Shown here: positions 42,720 to 54,177 of the stretch, in pieces | Layout of the letters: each line of letters begins with the position of its first letter | Numbering within the stretch: the stretch's first letter is position 1 | Assembly: GCA_020283715.1 (NCBI GenBank) | Contig: JAIQCW010000314.1 | Location: 1-64,000, forward strand | Length of the DNA stretch: 64,000 nt | From: Cytauxzoon felis | Lineage: Eukaryota > Apicomplexa > Aconoidasida > Piroplasmida > Theileriidae | Direction of reading: 5' to 3' | Made by a program: the position numbers and the translations under genes | The notes under the pieces: model-generated | What the model was told of the DNA's origin: nothing | What the model saw: the letters and a program-made list of their open reading frames with translations, nothing else | The model's database searches: none

Positions 42720-45463
42720 ATGAGTAGTCTAGATTGTGGATCTGCTCGTTTTGAATGCATAATAGAGAGTACACCCGAAGTATATTATAAACACGTAGTC
42801 GAAGATTCTAAAGCCGGCGGTGGAATCAATGAGGATGAAGATGATGATATTGTAAGATGGGTAGTCATGATAAACATCTATGTAAGATATCTATGTTCCT
42901 AGCCGGTTTTATATTCTTCACACCTCATCGTATCGCAATTACATGTGCAAATCACGTTGTAAAGAGGTATCATTTACCCTTGGGTACTGTTGCTATGTTT
43001 GTGTATCGAATACATAATTTAATGGAGTTAGGTAGCTTTGCCGGTACTGTCGTAAATACGGCAATAAAGTTATCAACGACCACCTTGAATGATAAGAATA
43101 AAACGATGTTAAAGAATTGTGTATCAGGTGTATCTATCTGGCTAATGTTTGTTTGGTCTATCATCACATGTATTTCATTCATGGCTGGTGGAGAATATGG
43201 ATATTTTGGTGAATTTTTTTGGAATATTGTTATGCTTGTTTTTATTTATGGTGTGTATTCAAATTCCGCCATGGGTATTGAAGGATTGAACGCTCCGTTT
43301 TATATTGTTGGCCTCCCGTTATTTGGAGTATTCACTTTTGTGTTCCATAAATTATATAAATGGTTATATTACATTTATTTCTGGGATGAATATGATTATA
43401 TCCTTGTTCTCTACCAAATATGGATTATGATGATTCTATCATTTGCAACATCTGTTGTGTGGACCGTAGCCAGAGCAATGGATGATTCGGATTCTCAAGG
43501 TTGTGGAGGTGTTGAAATTGATATAAGTCAAAACCATGGGACTGGTGCCAGTGATACGAGTTATTACGTATCTGGAGGAGAGAAAATTCAAGTGATGAAT
43601 CAACCTGTTAGTGGTGGAACCTGGAAATGCTACAAACATTCCAAGTCTTCTGGATCATTTACACTTAAAAAGATAACTCATAGTGATGTTTTAATGAGAG
43701 GAGGAGGATTGAAAGATAATATGAATATGGAAATTAGACAAGGGGGTGCTATATATGTTTATTATTCAGATCAAACTAATATAAATCAGCCTAAGGTAAT
43801 ATGTATATCTAAAGATAATCCTGCTACTCCTTCTAATAATACCTGGTATAAGGCAGGTACTTCAGCCAATAATTGGAGTAAAGTCTCCGGTGCTTTAACT
43901 ACTAAAGATCCAACTGGTCTTCAAGATTCAGACCTAAATGGAGCTGGTGCTGGAACCATTACTCCTAAAGGTTGTAATTATGTAATTAAATTAGACAAGA
44001 GGCCGGCTCCTACCAAAACTATTAAGTATAGAACAAAGGGAGCATATGTTACTGTTACCCAAGGTAGTCCAGCACCTGGCGGATATACAGCTTATGAACA
44101 TCGAGTTTCAATTTCTGGCAATAATACAATTATATTTAAACACAATGGAAATAAGTTAACAGAAGTAACTGAAAGTGATATATCAAAAATCTTCGTATAT
44201 TATAAGGGTGGTACACATGACCATAATCGTGAATTCCCTCTAATATTCTGTGTTTATAAAGGTACAAATGTTCAGACTTATTACAAGAGAGGACAGACCT
44301 GGAATAAAGATGATAGTCTAAAGGACATAAATCCAGAAAGCCCTAGTGGTGATGATCTTAATACACTTGAAAAAGCACTTGAGGATCTCATAGATAAATA
44401 CGAAGTTAAGCTTGAGAAAGAGAATGAATACAAGGCACGTCCTCACCCTAACACTAGTGGTCAAATTACTGTTTCACCATTAAGCCAAAGCGGAAGTTAT
44501 AAAGGTTATAAACATACTATTCCTGGTAGTAATCAGAAGATAAATCGGATAACAATACACGGATATGCAATAAAGGGTATTACAGAATTAGATGATGGTT
44601 CCGGATTTACTGGAAAACAATACGTATACGTATATTTTGAAAAGAATGACGCTGATGGAGCTCGTCAGAAACCTATATTGATATGCTTATCTGAAAGTGG
44701 TGGAACTAGTGGAAACACGTGGTATAAACGTATAAGCGCAACGACATGGCAAGTAGACAGCACATATGGTAATACACATAATCCAAACACTATTTCCGGA
44801 TTTGCAGATAAACTCGATGCAATTAAATATGCAATTCAGCCGTACTCCGGTCTTGCTAAATTATTTGGAATGGGTGAAGACAAAGATTATCACATAATAC
44901 ACTGGTCCCCGATTTTTTTGGTAGCCCTTTCATTAGGTACAGTCTACGCTTTCTACCCCGCTATATCACCCTATCAATTAGTTGATGATCCCTTTGATGG
45001 TAAAAAGATTGAGCTATGGATCCAGGCTATTTCTGCTACACCCCACATTGCATTTGCCATAACTCAAATTTGTGAAATAGGCCCAGGTAGACTTTGGAAG
45101 AATTACGAACATGAATGTAATAATGAATATTTGTATGCAATTTATCACGCTACATGGTTATTTTTTATTCCATATATAATATGCATTTACATTTTCTTCT
45201 CCATGATGCACTTTCCTGATGGACGTATTGGTAAATACTTCAGGGCAAGTGTATTTAGAACCGGAGTTCTATGTGTAGTATTCGCCTGGGTACAAGAATT
45301 TATGGAGGCTGTAGGATTCGGTGGTGGTATGGGCGCACAAGTGAGCGGTAAATGTGGAGATACTTATAATGATGACGCTGGAACGATATTTGGATTTATG
45401 TTTCTTGCATTTATGATAGTATCCATGTTTACCGAAGATTTGAAATTATTATTAATTATTTAA
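42720..45463 (+). CDS. Multi-pass membrane protein with FAINT-like loop array (Tpr-like family, member 1)
   Basis: Exons: 42720-42851 and 42887-45463 (35-nt intron); 902 residues. The start is chosen because the conserved upstream box lies 58 bp before it, as in the other members. N-terminal ~45 residues are acidic, then five to six membrane segments (from MFLAGFIFFTPHRIAITCA to SFATSVVWTVARAM). The centre, about residues 235-700, is a hydrophilic array of FAINT-like units with the pattern (I)YVYY...PK(V/L)ICIS...TWYKR. The C-terminal ~190 residues add about five segments beginning IHWSPIFLVALSLGTVYAFYP. The end domains recall the Tpr/Tar or nucleoside-transporter-like families of piroplasms, but the assignment is by architecture only. 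Transport or surface roles are possible. Confidence 0.8.
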
Positions 45464-45481
45464 TGTATTTATAAAAAAATT

Positions 45482-45600
45482 TAACATGGGGTAAATGGGG
45501 ATAATTTACACTACATTCAATAATTAGTGATATAATTTCTTCTTTATTCAGCACTATAAATTTTAAAACTGCCCCATAATTGATATGGGGTTCCACCGTA
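45482..45600. repeat. 3' flank duplicated with multi-pass genes, copy 1
   Basis: ggggataatttacac, aattttaaaactgcccca and gaattgatatgggg-type strings recur at 54178-54290 after member 3. The flank was duplicated with the genes and then runs into a modular block. Confidence 0.8.
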
Positions 45601-45662
45601 GGTCCTGCAGACAGCTCTTCTATTTACTTCCCCCTCCGCTTCACATAGATCAGCTACGGGTA
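45590..45662. repeat. Modular repeat block 25 (intergenic)
   Basis: A minimal block with gtcctgcagacagctcttct and a GCT/AGC stem-loop with an altered loop (gcttcacatagatcagc). Same position relative to the gene as block 31. Confidence 0.88.
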
Positions 45663-45683
45663 ATATAAATCTATAGCTTTTTT

Positions 45684-45714
45684 TAAATAACGGGAGGGGA
45701 TAATTTGGAATAAA
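45684..45714 (+). promoter_or_regulatory. Conserved upstream box of multi-pass family, copy 2
   Basis: taaataacgggaggggataa then tttggaataaag, starting 63 bp before the ATG at 45747. Confidence 0.75.
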
Positions 45715-45746
45715 GGAAAAATGGAGTTAAGGATATTGTTATAAAT

Positions 45747-47684
45747 ATGCCAAATCCATTTAGTCCTGAGGCAAAGGCCGCTATGTTCTTTGCGGGGTTC
45801 ATCATGTTAACTCCTCATCGTATCGCAATGGTTTGTGCTTCACATATTCTTAAACGTTATCATTTACCTGTGCCCACTGTTAGCCTTTTTATTTACAAGA
45901 TCCACAATCCCATGGAGCTTTCAAATTTATTCACCATGTATTTTGCAAATCTCATAACTTGGATGAATGATGCCACGTTTAAAGCAATAGCTATTAACAG
46001 AATATTATCTATTTTAGGTGCATGGATGATGTTTTTATCATCAATCATATCGTACATCTTATTTGTTTCAGGTAGTGACTTTGGATATTTCGATAAATTT
46101 TATTGAGTATCATATTTATTTCGTTTACCAATGGTATTTTTTCCAATCTTGCTTTTGGTGTAAATTTTAATACATCGTTATATGGAGCCGGTGTTCCTTC
46201 TTCAGGATTTGCTACATTCATCCTACATTATATTTATAAGGGATTTTATAAAATCTTTTATTGGGAGGATTACGATTATAAATTGGTTATTGTACAGTAC
46301 TTGTTCACTGTAATTTTATTATTTGCAGCTTCCATCCTATGGACCGCAGATCAAGTCCTGCAAATGCAACCAGAAGATAATGGAACTGATGATGATCTAA
46401 CTACTCAACAAGATGATGCTTCTAACGTTGAAATACGAATTGAAAAGAAGAAACTCGGCTATAATCATAGCACTGGACTGGATATATATGTTGATACTCA
46501 AATTGCTGAAGATAATATTAAAGTTTTTTTGAAAAACAATAATCCCAAGAGTGGTTTTAAATGTTACATGCATAAAGTGAGGGGGAGTAGTGCTACTCAA
46601 TATAAAAAGATGAATAAGAACAACCTTACATTTAAGAATAGTGAAAATATACTTGAAGGTATAACTCTGGGTGGTAATGTCCATGCTGTTTACGTCTTTT
46701 ATAGCGGAGCTATGGACATTCCAATAATAATTTGTGCTAAAACAGATAGTGGTACTAATTCATACAAGTACTTTAGAAAAAATTATCCTTTTTTAAAGTG
46801 GGGTGATGGTTGGAAAGATATCACATATACTGATAAAGCTGAAGTTGGTAAAATTAGCGGAAGTAAAGGTCCTGATGACGCTACGAATAATGAACTTAAA
46901 AATGAACTCGATAAATTAACGGGAGAATTGATTTTGGCTTTCATTGGTATAATGATTTCTATAATCTTTGTTTCTGTTATGATTGGTGTGATAACATCGT
47001 GTTTCTCATCAAAATTCTATGGAATCCCAGTTGCATTGATTGTATATACAGCGGTAACTATAATACTAAGTCGTGATACGGGTATAGGTGAATTATTTAC
47101 TAAACCTGAACATTTATCACCTGTCCTCATGTTGGCATTTTCCTTGGGTACTGTCTATGCCTTTTATCCATCTATATCACCGTATTCCTTAGTCGACCCA
47201 GATTCTGGTAAAACCATAAATTTATGGATTCAATTTGTTTCAACCTTACCCACATACGCAATTACAGTTATAGACTTAGTGGATGATTCTAAAGGTGAGG
47301 AAACTGTTATACTAAAATAGGACCAGGCTCTAAGTGGGAAAATAAGAATGATACCAGTAATAATAAATATACAAAGAGGCAGTTCTGGCATTATCAATGG
47401 TTGTTTGCTATACCTCACATGTTATGCATTCATATATTTATTAGAACCCTACATTTCCCTGATGGTCTAATTGGGCGTTATGTGAAGGACAATATTTGGG
47501 TGGCTGGTATTGTGGGTAATATATTTAATGCTGTTCAAGAATGGCTTGAGGCCATTGGATTTGCTGGTGGTGGGAAACAGGGAAATTCATTTTTCAATCC
47601 AGCCGTATCACAGTTCAATGGTCTTATGTTTTAACCACGTGCATGATTACCATGTTTACCAAAGATTTGTATTTTTTTAATTAG
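45747..47684 (+). pseudogene. Multi-pass membrane protein with frameshifts (Tpr-like family, member 2)
   Basis: Opens as MPNPFSPEAKAAMFFAGFIM and follows its paralogues. The frame breaks near 46100-46104, where paralogues have Tyr/Phe-Trp-x and this copy lacks one base (tattgagt), and again in the T-run 47627-47632 near the C-terminus. Between them a 26-nt GT-AG intron at about 47295-47320 joins the frames cleanly. Domains: five to six N-terminal membrane segments, one FAINT-like unit (about 46420-46810), a short membrane pair, and the C-terminal half with HLSPVLMLAFSLGTVYAFYP. Both breaks are single-base losses in short homopolymers, so assembly error is as likely as true decay. Confidence 0.7.
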
Positions 47685-47878
47685 ATATTGCCAATTGAAC
47701 CATCGTTACATAAATTATAATTTTATGTATGGGGTTAATTATCCCTATATACCCCATATACAAAAAATTTCCCCCATGAGCTTTTAATTAGATATGATAG
47801 ACTATACATCCAAAATTAGAACTTACACTTAATGAACTGACTTTGTTGTAAATAATGTTGACATTAGATTGAATTGTA

Positions 47879-49227
47879 TTAAACGAAGCTTTTGACTTCG
47901 AAGAATGAGCTGATGTAATAGATTTGGAAACAACAGAGTCCAATTACAATAATCATTTGCACAACTGACCAAAATATAATCCTCGAATTCATCTTATCAA
48001 TAATCTTAGAATATAAAAACTCCCTCGTACTATACGCCTCCATTCTATTCATTATCGAACGAGTCTGTAATAATAATAAACGCCACATATAAAAAACACC
48101 ACAATAATTATCACTATAATACATTCCTTGCCCCACTGCAGATGGCTCTCCACCTGAGGTCCAATCCTACCGTTGCCACTCGCCGTGGTGGCTCTTCTAT
48201 TTACCTCACCTCGACTCCCATGGATCGTCTCGGTTCTTCGCCACGATCTCCGGGAGTGGCATTACCGTTTACGGGGAGGTAATTGGAAGAGGCCTCCACG
48301 GCGAGTGGAACAGTGGTTGTAACATCAGGTGGGACGACTGGTATTGATAGATAGGGGTTTATCTGTGGTTATGTTGATTAAACATACAGTATCGAGTAAT
48401 CTATCGGCGAATTTGAGTACATCTTTGAGATCATCTACAGTTGACAATGTTGCTAATCCCTTATTACTATGTGATTCAATTCTTGTCGCAATAACAGCTG
48501 TTACTGGTGTACTATCCAAATTTGTTATACACAATGAATAATAACCCGCTTCCAGAAGCTATAAATATATCCACATAAATGTATAATATCATACTACAAC
48601 ATTCTTCCTATTGCAGAGAACTCTTACTGAGGCCAAATTCTAGTCTCTTTCCCACTCGCCGTGGTGGCTCTTCTATTTACCTTCCCCTCCGCTTCCCTGA
48701 GATCAGCTACGGGTAGTCCACTTGAGGTCCAATCACTAACTTCGCCCACGATCTCCGGGAGTGGCTCTACTCTTTAGAGATGGGTAAATAAAAGAGCTGT
48801 CTGCAAGACGACCTCAGGTGGAATGGCGAGTGGAACTGAGGGTGTAACCTCAGGTGAGAGCTGCCTGCAATAGGAATAGACGTGGGAATGTCTAACACTA
48901 TGAATATGAATACAAACCTCATAACTGACGTTTGAAAAATCTATATCTTCAATTGGCTTTTCGTCGGATGGTATTGTAGTATTAGTGCTGACTTTGTAGA
49001 GCTTGACATCGACGAGGGCTTCCGGTGGTATAATCGATACAGAACTTAAGAATTATATAATGAATAAAAAATAATAGGAAATACCCTAGTAGTTTATCGC
49101 CAGAGAACGCGTTTGAAGTGAAACAACGTGATTCTTTAGATGATAGCGTTATATGTACAGCGTTTATATATAAAATGAAATTCAAAATTATACAGAATAT
49201 TATATTATTATTAATGATGGAACTCAT
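47879..49227 (-). CDS. p24/TMED (emp24/gp25L) cargo receptor (four exons)
   Basis: Exons: 49227-49085, 49044-48918, 48558-48388, 48064-47879; 208 residues, typical of p24. Signal peptide MSSIINNNIIFCIILNFILYINA; GOLD domain from about 24 (SKESRCFTS with the first conserved Cys; GYYSLCITN with the second); coiled-coil stretch (DDLKDVLKFADRLLD); one C-terminal membrane segment (FWSVVQMIIVIGLCCFQIYYI) preceded by a family-typical (N/S)RIIFWS; and a short cytosolic tail FFEVKSFV with the Phe pair used for COPII/COPI binding. It cycles between ER and Golgi in early secretory vesicles. Introns 2 and 3 are both enlarged by repeat blocks. Confidence 0.9.
48138..48340. repeat. Modular repeat block 26 (p24 intron 3)
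   Basis: Contains ccactcgccgtgg, the GAC/GTC stem-loop (gactcccatggatcgtc), gccacgatctccgggagtggc and ccgtttacgg (48265), another paired variant of the ctctaaagag module, then ccacggcgagtgg. Confidence 0.92.
48615..48880. repeat. Modular repeat block 27 (p24 intron 2)
   Basis: ccactcgccgtgg, GCT/AGC stem-loop, ccacgatctccgggagtgg, ctctttagag, gtctgcaagac. Confidence 0.9.
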
Positions 49228-49412
49228 TGTTCCTGAATTTATACAAATTTATTTATATCATATGCTCGGAATACTTTAAAAAATTTGCCTCAGACACTAC
49301 GGGCAAATAATGGTGTAACAAGTTTGTATACTATTCACTTTGGAAATTTATGGGTTTAATACCCTTTGTATAAATATATGCCTATTATTTTAGTACATTC
49401 GTACTACTCTCT

Positions 49413-51015
49413 ATGGAAGACGGTATAAGGGCTCATTTGAATATAGAGGAGGCACAGAAATTGTTGAATGATATAAAGTTAACTGAAGACAATGATCAAT
49501 TATTGAGATTTAATACTATTGTCAAGAAGTCAATTGAAGAGTTGATATCCACAAGTCATCCAAAATCACCTAATCCAGCCATACTGAAGGTATGTAACTC
49601 TACACATTTTTTGAAACACGTATATTCTACAGGTACTAAATGATGCTTCAAGTTTGGTTGATGATAAATTGATACCTAATAATCCCAAAGGTTCATTTGC
49701 CTTTAAATCTCCTAATAAATTCAAGTCTGAAGAGGTATGTGTTAGTAAAGCCGTGCCTGCAGTCAATATTGACGTTGTTTCGTCGAATGAGCCTATGTTA
49801 AAATTTGGAAAGCATTATGTCATAAAGAATCAAACTGATTTGAGGTTAGTGGAAGTTTGATGTGATTTTACATAATCTCCATTTCTATAGGATAGCGAGA
49901 ATGGAAGTAGATGTCGTAGGGTCGGTAATTTTAGAGAATTTGGTGCGTTTTTTGGTCAAGTTTAGAAATAATTTTCCCCATTACAGAACAATTGTGAAAT
50001 TGTTCTGTTAAATGTAGTTGAATCAGTTTATATTTCCAACGTCACCAACAGTTTAATTTGGTACGTCTCATTCACATTTAGATAGGCATTACTAACTTTA
50101 GGATTAGTACAATCAAATCATCAGCCATCATTGACACGATAAAAGATACAAAAATGATAACAGCCTGCAGACAGTTGAGAATAGCAAGTGGTTACAATTG
50201 CCGGTTTTATGTACACACTGTCACTAAACCCATCATCGAATTGTGAGTTCTGCAGTTTAATATCTAACGAAGGCCTTATAAACTCTTGCCATATCGTCAT
50301 CTCTACCCGAGGTTCAATCCACCTGAGGTCGTCTTGCAGACAGCTCTTCTATTTACTTCCCCCTTCGCTTCCCTGAGATCAGCTACGGGCAATCAACTTG
50401 AGGTCCAATCACTATACTTCCGCCACGATCTCCGGGAGTGGCTATACTCTTAGAGATAGGTAAATAAAAGAGCTGACGGCAGGATGGACTTCAGCTGGAG
50501 AGCTGTCTCCAAGACAAATATAAGGCTGTTCTAGAAGGTGTTGATATAACATCATGTTCATTCCAGTATCTGTCTCGGGGAAACTAAATAGAGTTGTCAT
50601 CTGCAGGATGAAGATAGGAACTGCAGTATAATGGATATTGAAGTTACAGAGATATCTATATATTCCTTGCATAGTAGAGCATCTATTTATAGTGTCTATA
50701 TGTATATCTATAGATCAAGTGAGATATCATTTTCTGGTAACCATTTATGTTATGAGAATTATGAAGATCATTTAAAGGTAAATTATTATTTATGATAATT
50801 ACTTTAATTTTAATTTAATAAAGACTTCAGGACTGGATGGTTTGGTTAAGAACGATACGGTTGTGGATTTCAGCTGCCACTATATAAACAAGACACCCAA
50901 TTGGCACATACTGGAAGATAATGTAGAATATAAAATAAGTATATCAAATGAAGTCGATGCACATAATAATATAAAGTTAAATGATAATGATTGGTTAATG
51001 TTGAAATCACTTTAA
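49413..51015 (+). CDS. TBCC: Tubulin-folding cofactor C (TBCC) (seven exons)
   Basis: Exons: 49413-49589, 49633-49844, 49891-49942, 49987-50060, 50102-50242, 50714-50777, 50824-51015; 303 residues, phases consistent throughout. The N-terminal 120 residues are helical and poorly conserved, as in TBCC. The C-CAP/TBCC beta-helix covers about 130-260: VDVVGSVILEN, CEIVL...VYISN, then ITACRQLRIASGYNCRFYVHTVTKPIIE, which has the Gln-Leu-Arg run that includes the catalytic Arg finger stimulating beta-tubulin GTPase. After the repeat-bearing intron the conserved end DFSCHYINKTPNWHIL matches the family's 'DF.W....SPNW'. It acts in the tubulin heterodimer-folding supercomplex. Confidence 0.88.
50310..50625. 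repeat. Modular repeat block 28 (TBCC intron 5)
   Basis: gtcttgcagac, GCT/AGC stem-loop, ccacgatctccgggagtgg, ctcttagag (one base shorter), ctgacggcagg and a decayed right part. Confidence 0.88.
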
Positions 51016-51078
51016 TTTCATTTCCCCATTGATTTGTTTGATTCCTTATATTATGTATTGATCATTCATGTAGTAAAT

Positions 51079-52140
51079 ATGAAAGAGAACAATGAAGATG
51101 TAGATATACAGAATAATATTAAAACATTATTAATTGAGCGTAAAACGTTAAGAATCTCAATTAAAAGGTTGAAAAATCAATTAGATAATGGTACAGTCGC
51201 GACAACCTCTTTAATTATTACATTTTAGATGGCCTTTCAAATGGATTATTGTCCAGTAGAAGTATAACTGATACTCTAACTAATAATAAAAATAAATCAA
51301 AGGTAAATTTATAAGCATATAACATATTCCACTCGGCGTGGTGGCTCTTCCATTTACTTCCCCTCGGATTCCCGTAGATCATCCTCGGCATAATACCTAC
51401 CCGGAAGAACATAAATATGTCAACCCCTAAGAACAGAGAATTCTACTTGGAACAACAGGAATTCTACCCGGAGTAACAGACCTCAAGTGGAACCCGCAGC
51501 TGATCTCAGGGAAGCGAAGGGGTAGGTAATTAAAAGAGCTGACGGCAGGACGACCTCAGGTGGAGATCTTCATGCAATGGAAAAGATGGACCTCAGGTCG
51601 AATGGCGAGTGTAATAAAGATGAATTGATATGACGGATCAAATAACTGCAAACGATGTTATTAATCTATTAATATATATAGGAGGTTGAAGTTGAAGTAG
51701 AGGATGATGATCTCGAGAAGCGTCCTCGTGTATCGGATGATGTTGAGACTAAGGATCGTCACAAGCGTTTATTGAGGACTGGTTTATTTAATCATTTAAA
51801 GAGGGCAATGGAAGCTTTAACGAGTGAAAAATCGGATGAAAATGTGTGTTTGAGATTCATTTAATCGTCACTAAATTCTCTTTTAGATTATAAAACATAT
51901 TGAAAAGGATAAATTGATCGACGATAAATTGGAGGAAAAGAGGAAGATACAATTGGATAATATAACAAAAGACAATGAGGTTTGTATTTTCTCCTTCAAA
52001 ATTTCAACACTTTAGGAACAATTGAAAAATAATGAGGAAAGATTAATTGAAGTTAATAATTTACTCTCCGAACAATACACTCTTCTTATGGTATGTTTTA
52101 TCCCCATCTTTAGATGATCTCTGTGATCTGGAGGAGGTAA
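51079..52140 (+). CDS. Pinin/SDK/MemA-like coiled-coil protein (six exons)
   Basis: Exons: 51079-51190, 51229-51302, 51682-51843, 51887-51979, 52016-52090, 52114-52140; 180 residues. An N-terminal short coiled coil is followed by a basic segment (LEKRPRVSD) and KDRHKRLLRTGLFNHLKRAMEALTSEK, which resembles the R.kRmfg.LlgtLqkf..E core of pinin-type domains, then Lys/Glu-rich helices. Pinin is an exon-junction/splicing-associated nuclear protein. The match is moderate and the protein is short. The last exon is taken from the edge of a modular repeat, which supplies the stop codon (gaggaggtaaatag). Intron 2 carries another block. Confidence 0.6.
51330..51622. repeat. Modular repeat block 29 (pinin-like intron 2)
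   Basis: ccactcggcgtgg, a variant stem with loop tcccgtagatc, the gtcaacccctaagaacag module related to 17460-17500, agctgatctcagggaagc and ctgacggcagg. Confidence 0.88.
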
Positions 52141-52175
52141 ATAGAAGAGGCTCCACGCGAGTGGAAGGAATGGAC
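52125..52175. repeat. Short modular repeat block 30, overlapping a CDS end
   Basis: gaggaggtaaatagaagaggctccacgcgagtgg; provides the end of the pinin-like frame. Confidence 0.75.
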
Positions 52176-52206
52176 TTGATAATTTGCACGAGGATATCTT
52201 GTTTCC

Positions 52207-52237
52207 TTAAATAACGGGAGTGATAATTTGGATTAAA
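52207..52237 (+). promoter_or_regulatory. Conserved upstream box of multi-pass family, copy 3
   Basis: taaataacgggagtgataat then ttggattaaag, starting 57 bp before the ATG at 52264. Confidence 0.75.
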
Positions 52238-52263
52238 GATGATGGATATGAGGTTGAAATAAA

Positions 52264-54156
52264 ATGAATGAACAAATTACAAGTGTTATAGAACCTGGAA
52301 AACTCAACAGTTGGTCAGCTGATGGTGCGCAACATAAACCTTCTGTATTCCGTCACAAACTAGCAATGTTTCTAACAGGATTTATCATGTTAACACCACA
52401 TAGGATCGCCATTTTATGTGCCCCCTATATTGTTAAACGATTCCATTTACCTCCATCTGTCGTTCCTTTATTCATTTACAAGATACATAACCCTATGGAA
52501 TTGGCGAGTTTAATTGGGACCACAATACAAGTTGTATTAACAGTGATAATAACTGCAATATGCAACCAGACAGGAACAAAAGGTTTATTTGGTGTAAATA
52601 ATAAAATTGGCGCTTATGATTATAGCGGTAATAAATGGAATGATCCCGCCAATGCTGATGAGAATACCTCTATTACTCAACTCAAGGCACTATTTTCTAT
52701 TATAATTGCATGGATTATGTTTTCAACTAGTATACTCACGTACATTTTCTTCATAACTGGTGGTGATTATGGATACTTCAATAAATTCTTCTGGAGCGTC
52801 ATCTTTAATGCCTTTGCCAATGGTATGTACTCATCCATTTCATTTAGTGTCAATACAAATGCTGCTATTTATGCTGTGGGATTACCCCTCTCTGGATTCT
52901 TCACCTTCGTCTTCCACAACTGTTGCAAATATTTATCCAATAGATTTAATTGGGAGGATTATGATTATACGAGGGTTCAGTTACAGATTATATTCACTAT
53001 TTTGATTTTATTTATAACCGCTGGTTGCTGGACATTTGATCAAGTTTGCCAGATATATGGAGATCCCGGTGTAGCTAAAGGTAGTAGTACTGATAAAGTT
53101 GCTGCAACACTTCCTGGTCAAACCAGTTTTGGTGAACTTTTTGATACTACAAATTCTCAAGGTATACGTCACTGGTCTCCAATATTGATGCTGGGTTCTT
53201 CTTTAGGCTCTGTTTACGCTTTTTATCCTGCAATTACACCGTACATGCTTATGGATATTGATGAAGCTAACGATCTCGATCAATGGATTCAATTCATATC
53301 CTCTATACCAACACTTGTAATAGGGTTCCTAGATGAATTTAACTTAGGTCCAGGCGGTATTAGCGCAGGGACTTGGGGGGAGTTTATAGCTAATGATAAA
53401 ACAAATTATAAGGATATTGTACTCTCTAAACTTGATGATGCTGAAGGAAATATCAAAACTGCTATAACCGCTCTTGGAACCGATCGAACTGCTCAAGCTA
53501 ATAAAGCTAAACTTAGTACAGTTAAAGGTAAAATTGACATTGCTAAGCAGAGGGTTAATGCAATAACCACGGGTGCAGAATTTAAAGATACTGCTTCTGG
53601 TAAAGGTAAACAAGCAGTAGATGCTCTTGACGCAGTTAATTCAACAGCTACTGATCAAATTACCACTGCTGATTTCAATACAGGTGGAACAATTACAGCC
53701 ACAGATATTACAACACCTATTACAGCAGCTAAAAGCAAATTTGAAACTGCTGAAACCAATGGAGTTGGTCATTATGCAAATCCTAATAAAGCTCATCCTA
53801 ATACCGCAAATAATTGGAACATTGGTGGTAATGGTAGATGGTATTGGAATCCTATAGGCTGGGGCCCATTTATTCCATATATTTTATGCCTCCACATCTT
53901 CATTACAATGTTACATTTTCCGAATGGTTTAATTGCAACCTTTCTCCATTCTAAACAGTGGTTACTGAAATGCATCTGTATATCCTTCAATTTTTGGCAG
54001 GAGATAATGGAAATTATTGGATTTGCTGGGGCGGGTAAACAATCGAATAAGTCAGGTTATGCTATGGTTTATAACAGTTCTGTGGGTACATTCAACAACT
54101 TTTTCTTCTTTTTTGTCATGATAAATTGCATGTTTACCGGGGATGGACAGAAATAG
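52264..54156 (+). CDS. Multi-pass membrane protein (Tpr-like family, member 3)
   Basis: A single exon of 630 residues. The N-terminal membrane domain (about 35-270) starts LAMFLTGFIMLTPHRIAILC and includes the family GYFNKFFW and FNWEDYDYTR motifs. The C-terminal part begins HWSPILMLGSSLGSVYAFYP (about residue 302) and ends with IIGFAGAGKQ. Unlike member 1 there is no FAINT array. Instead a hydrophilic Ala/Thr/Lys-rich insert (about 385-500, for example NIKTAITALGTDRTAQANK) with coiled-coil and low-complexity character sits between C-terminal segments. An extra loop of about 35 residues (GTKGLFGVNNK) sits between the second and third N-terminal segments. Intact frame; function unknown. Confidence 0.82.
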   Translation: MNEQITSVIEPGKLNSWSADGAQHKPSVFRHKLAMFLTGFIMLTPHRIAILCAPYIVKRFHLPPSVVPLFIYKIHNPMELASLIGTTIQVVLTVIITAICNQTGTKGLFGVNNKIGAYDYSGNKWNDPANADENTSITQLKALFSIIIAWIMFSTSILTYIFFITGGDYGYFNKFFWSVIFNAFANGMYSSISFSVNTNAAIYAVGLPLSGFFTFVFHNCCKYLSNRFNWEDYDYTRVQLQIIFTILILFITAGCWTFDQVCQIYGDPGVAKGSSTDKVAATLPGQTSFGELFDTTNSQGIRHWSPILMLGSSLGSVYAFYPAITPYMLMDIDEANDLDQWIQFISSIPTLVIGFLDEFNLGPGGISAGTWGEFIANDKTNYKDIVLSKLDDAEGNIKTAITALGTDRTAQANKAKLSTVKGKIDIAKQRVNAITTGAEFKDTASGKGKQAVDALDAVNSTATDQITTADFNTGGTITATDITTPITAAKSKFETAETNGVGHYANPNKAHPNTANNWNIGGNGRWYWNPIGWGPFIPYILCLHIFITMLHFPNGLIATFLHSKQWLLKCICISFNFWQEIMEIIGFAGAGKQSNKSGYAMVYNSSVGTFNNFFFFFVMINCMFTGDGQK

Positions 54157-54177
54157 CATAGAGGGTGATCCATAAAT

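Noticed and set aside
42857..42890. ATG at 42857 as the start of multi-pass member 1
   Set aside because: The conserved upstream box is 58 bp before 42720, matching its siblings, and a 35-nt GT-AG intron joins that start in phase.
47295..47325. Third frameshift in multi-pass member 2
   Set aside because: A 26-nt GT-AG intron (gtgagg...aaatag) restores the family frame in phase, so a break need not be assumed.
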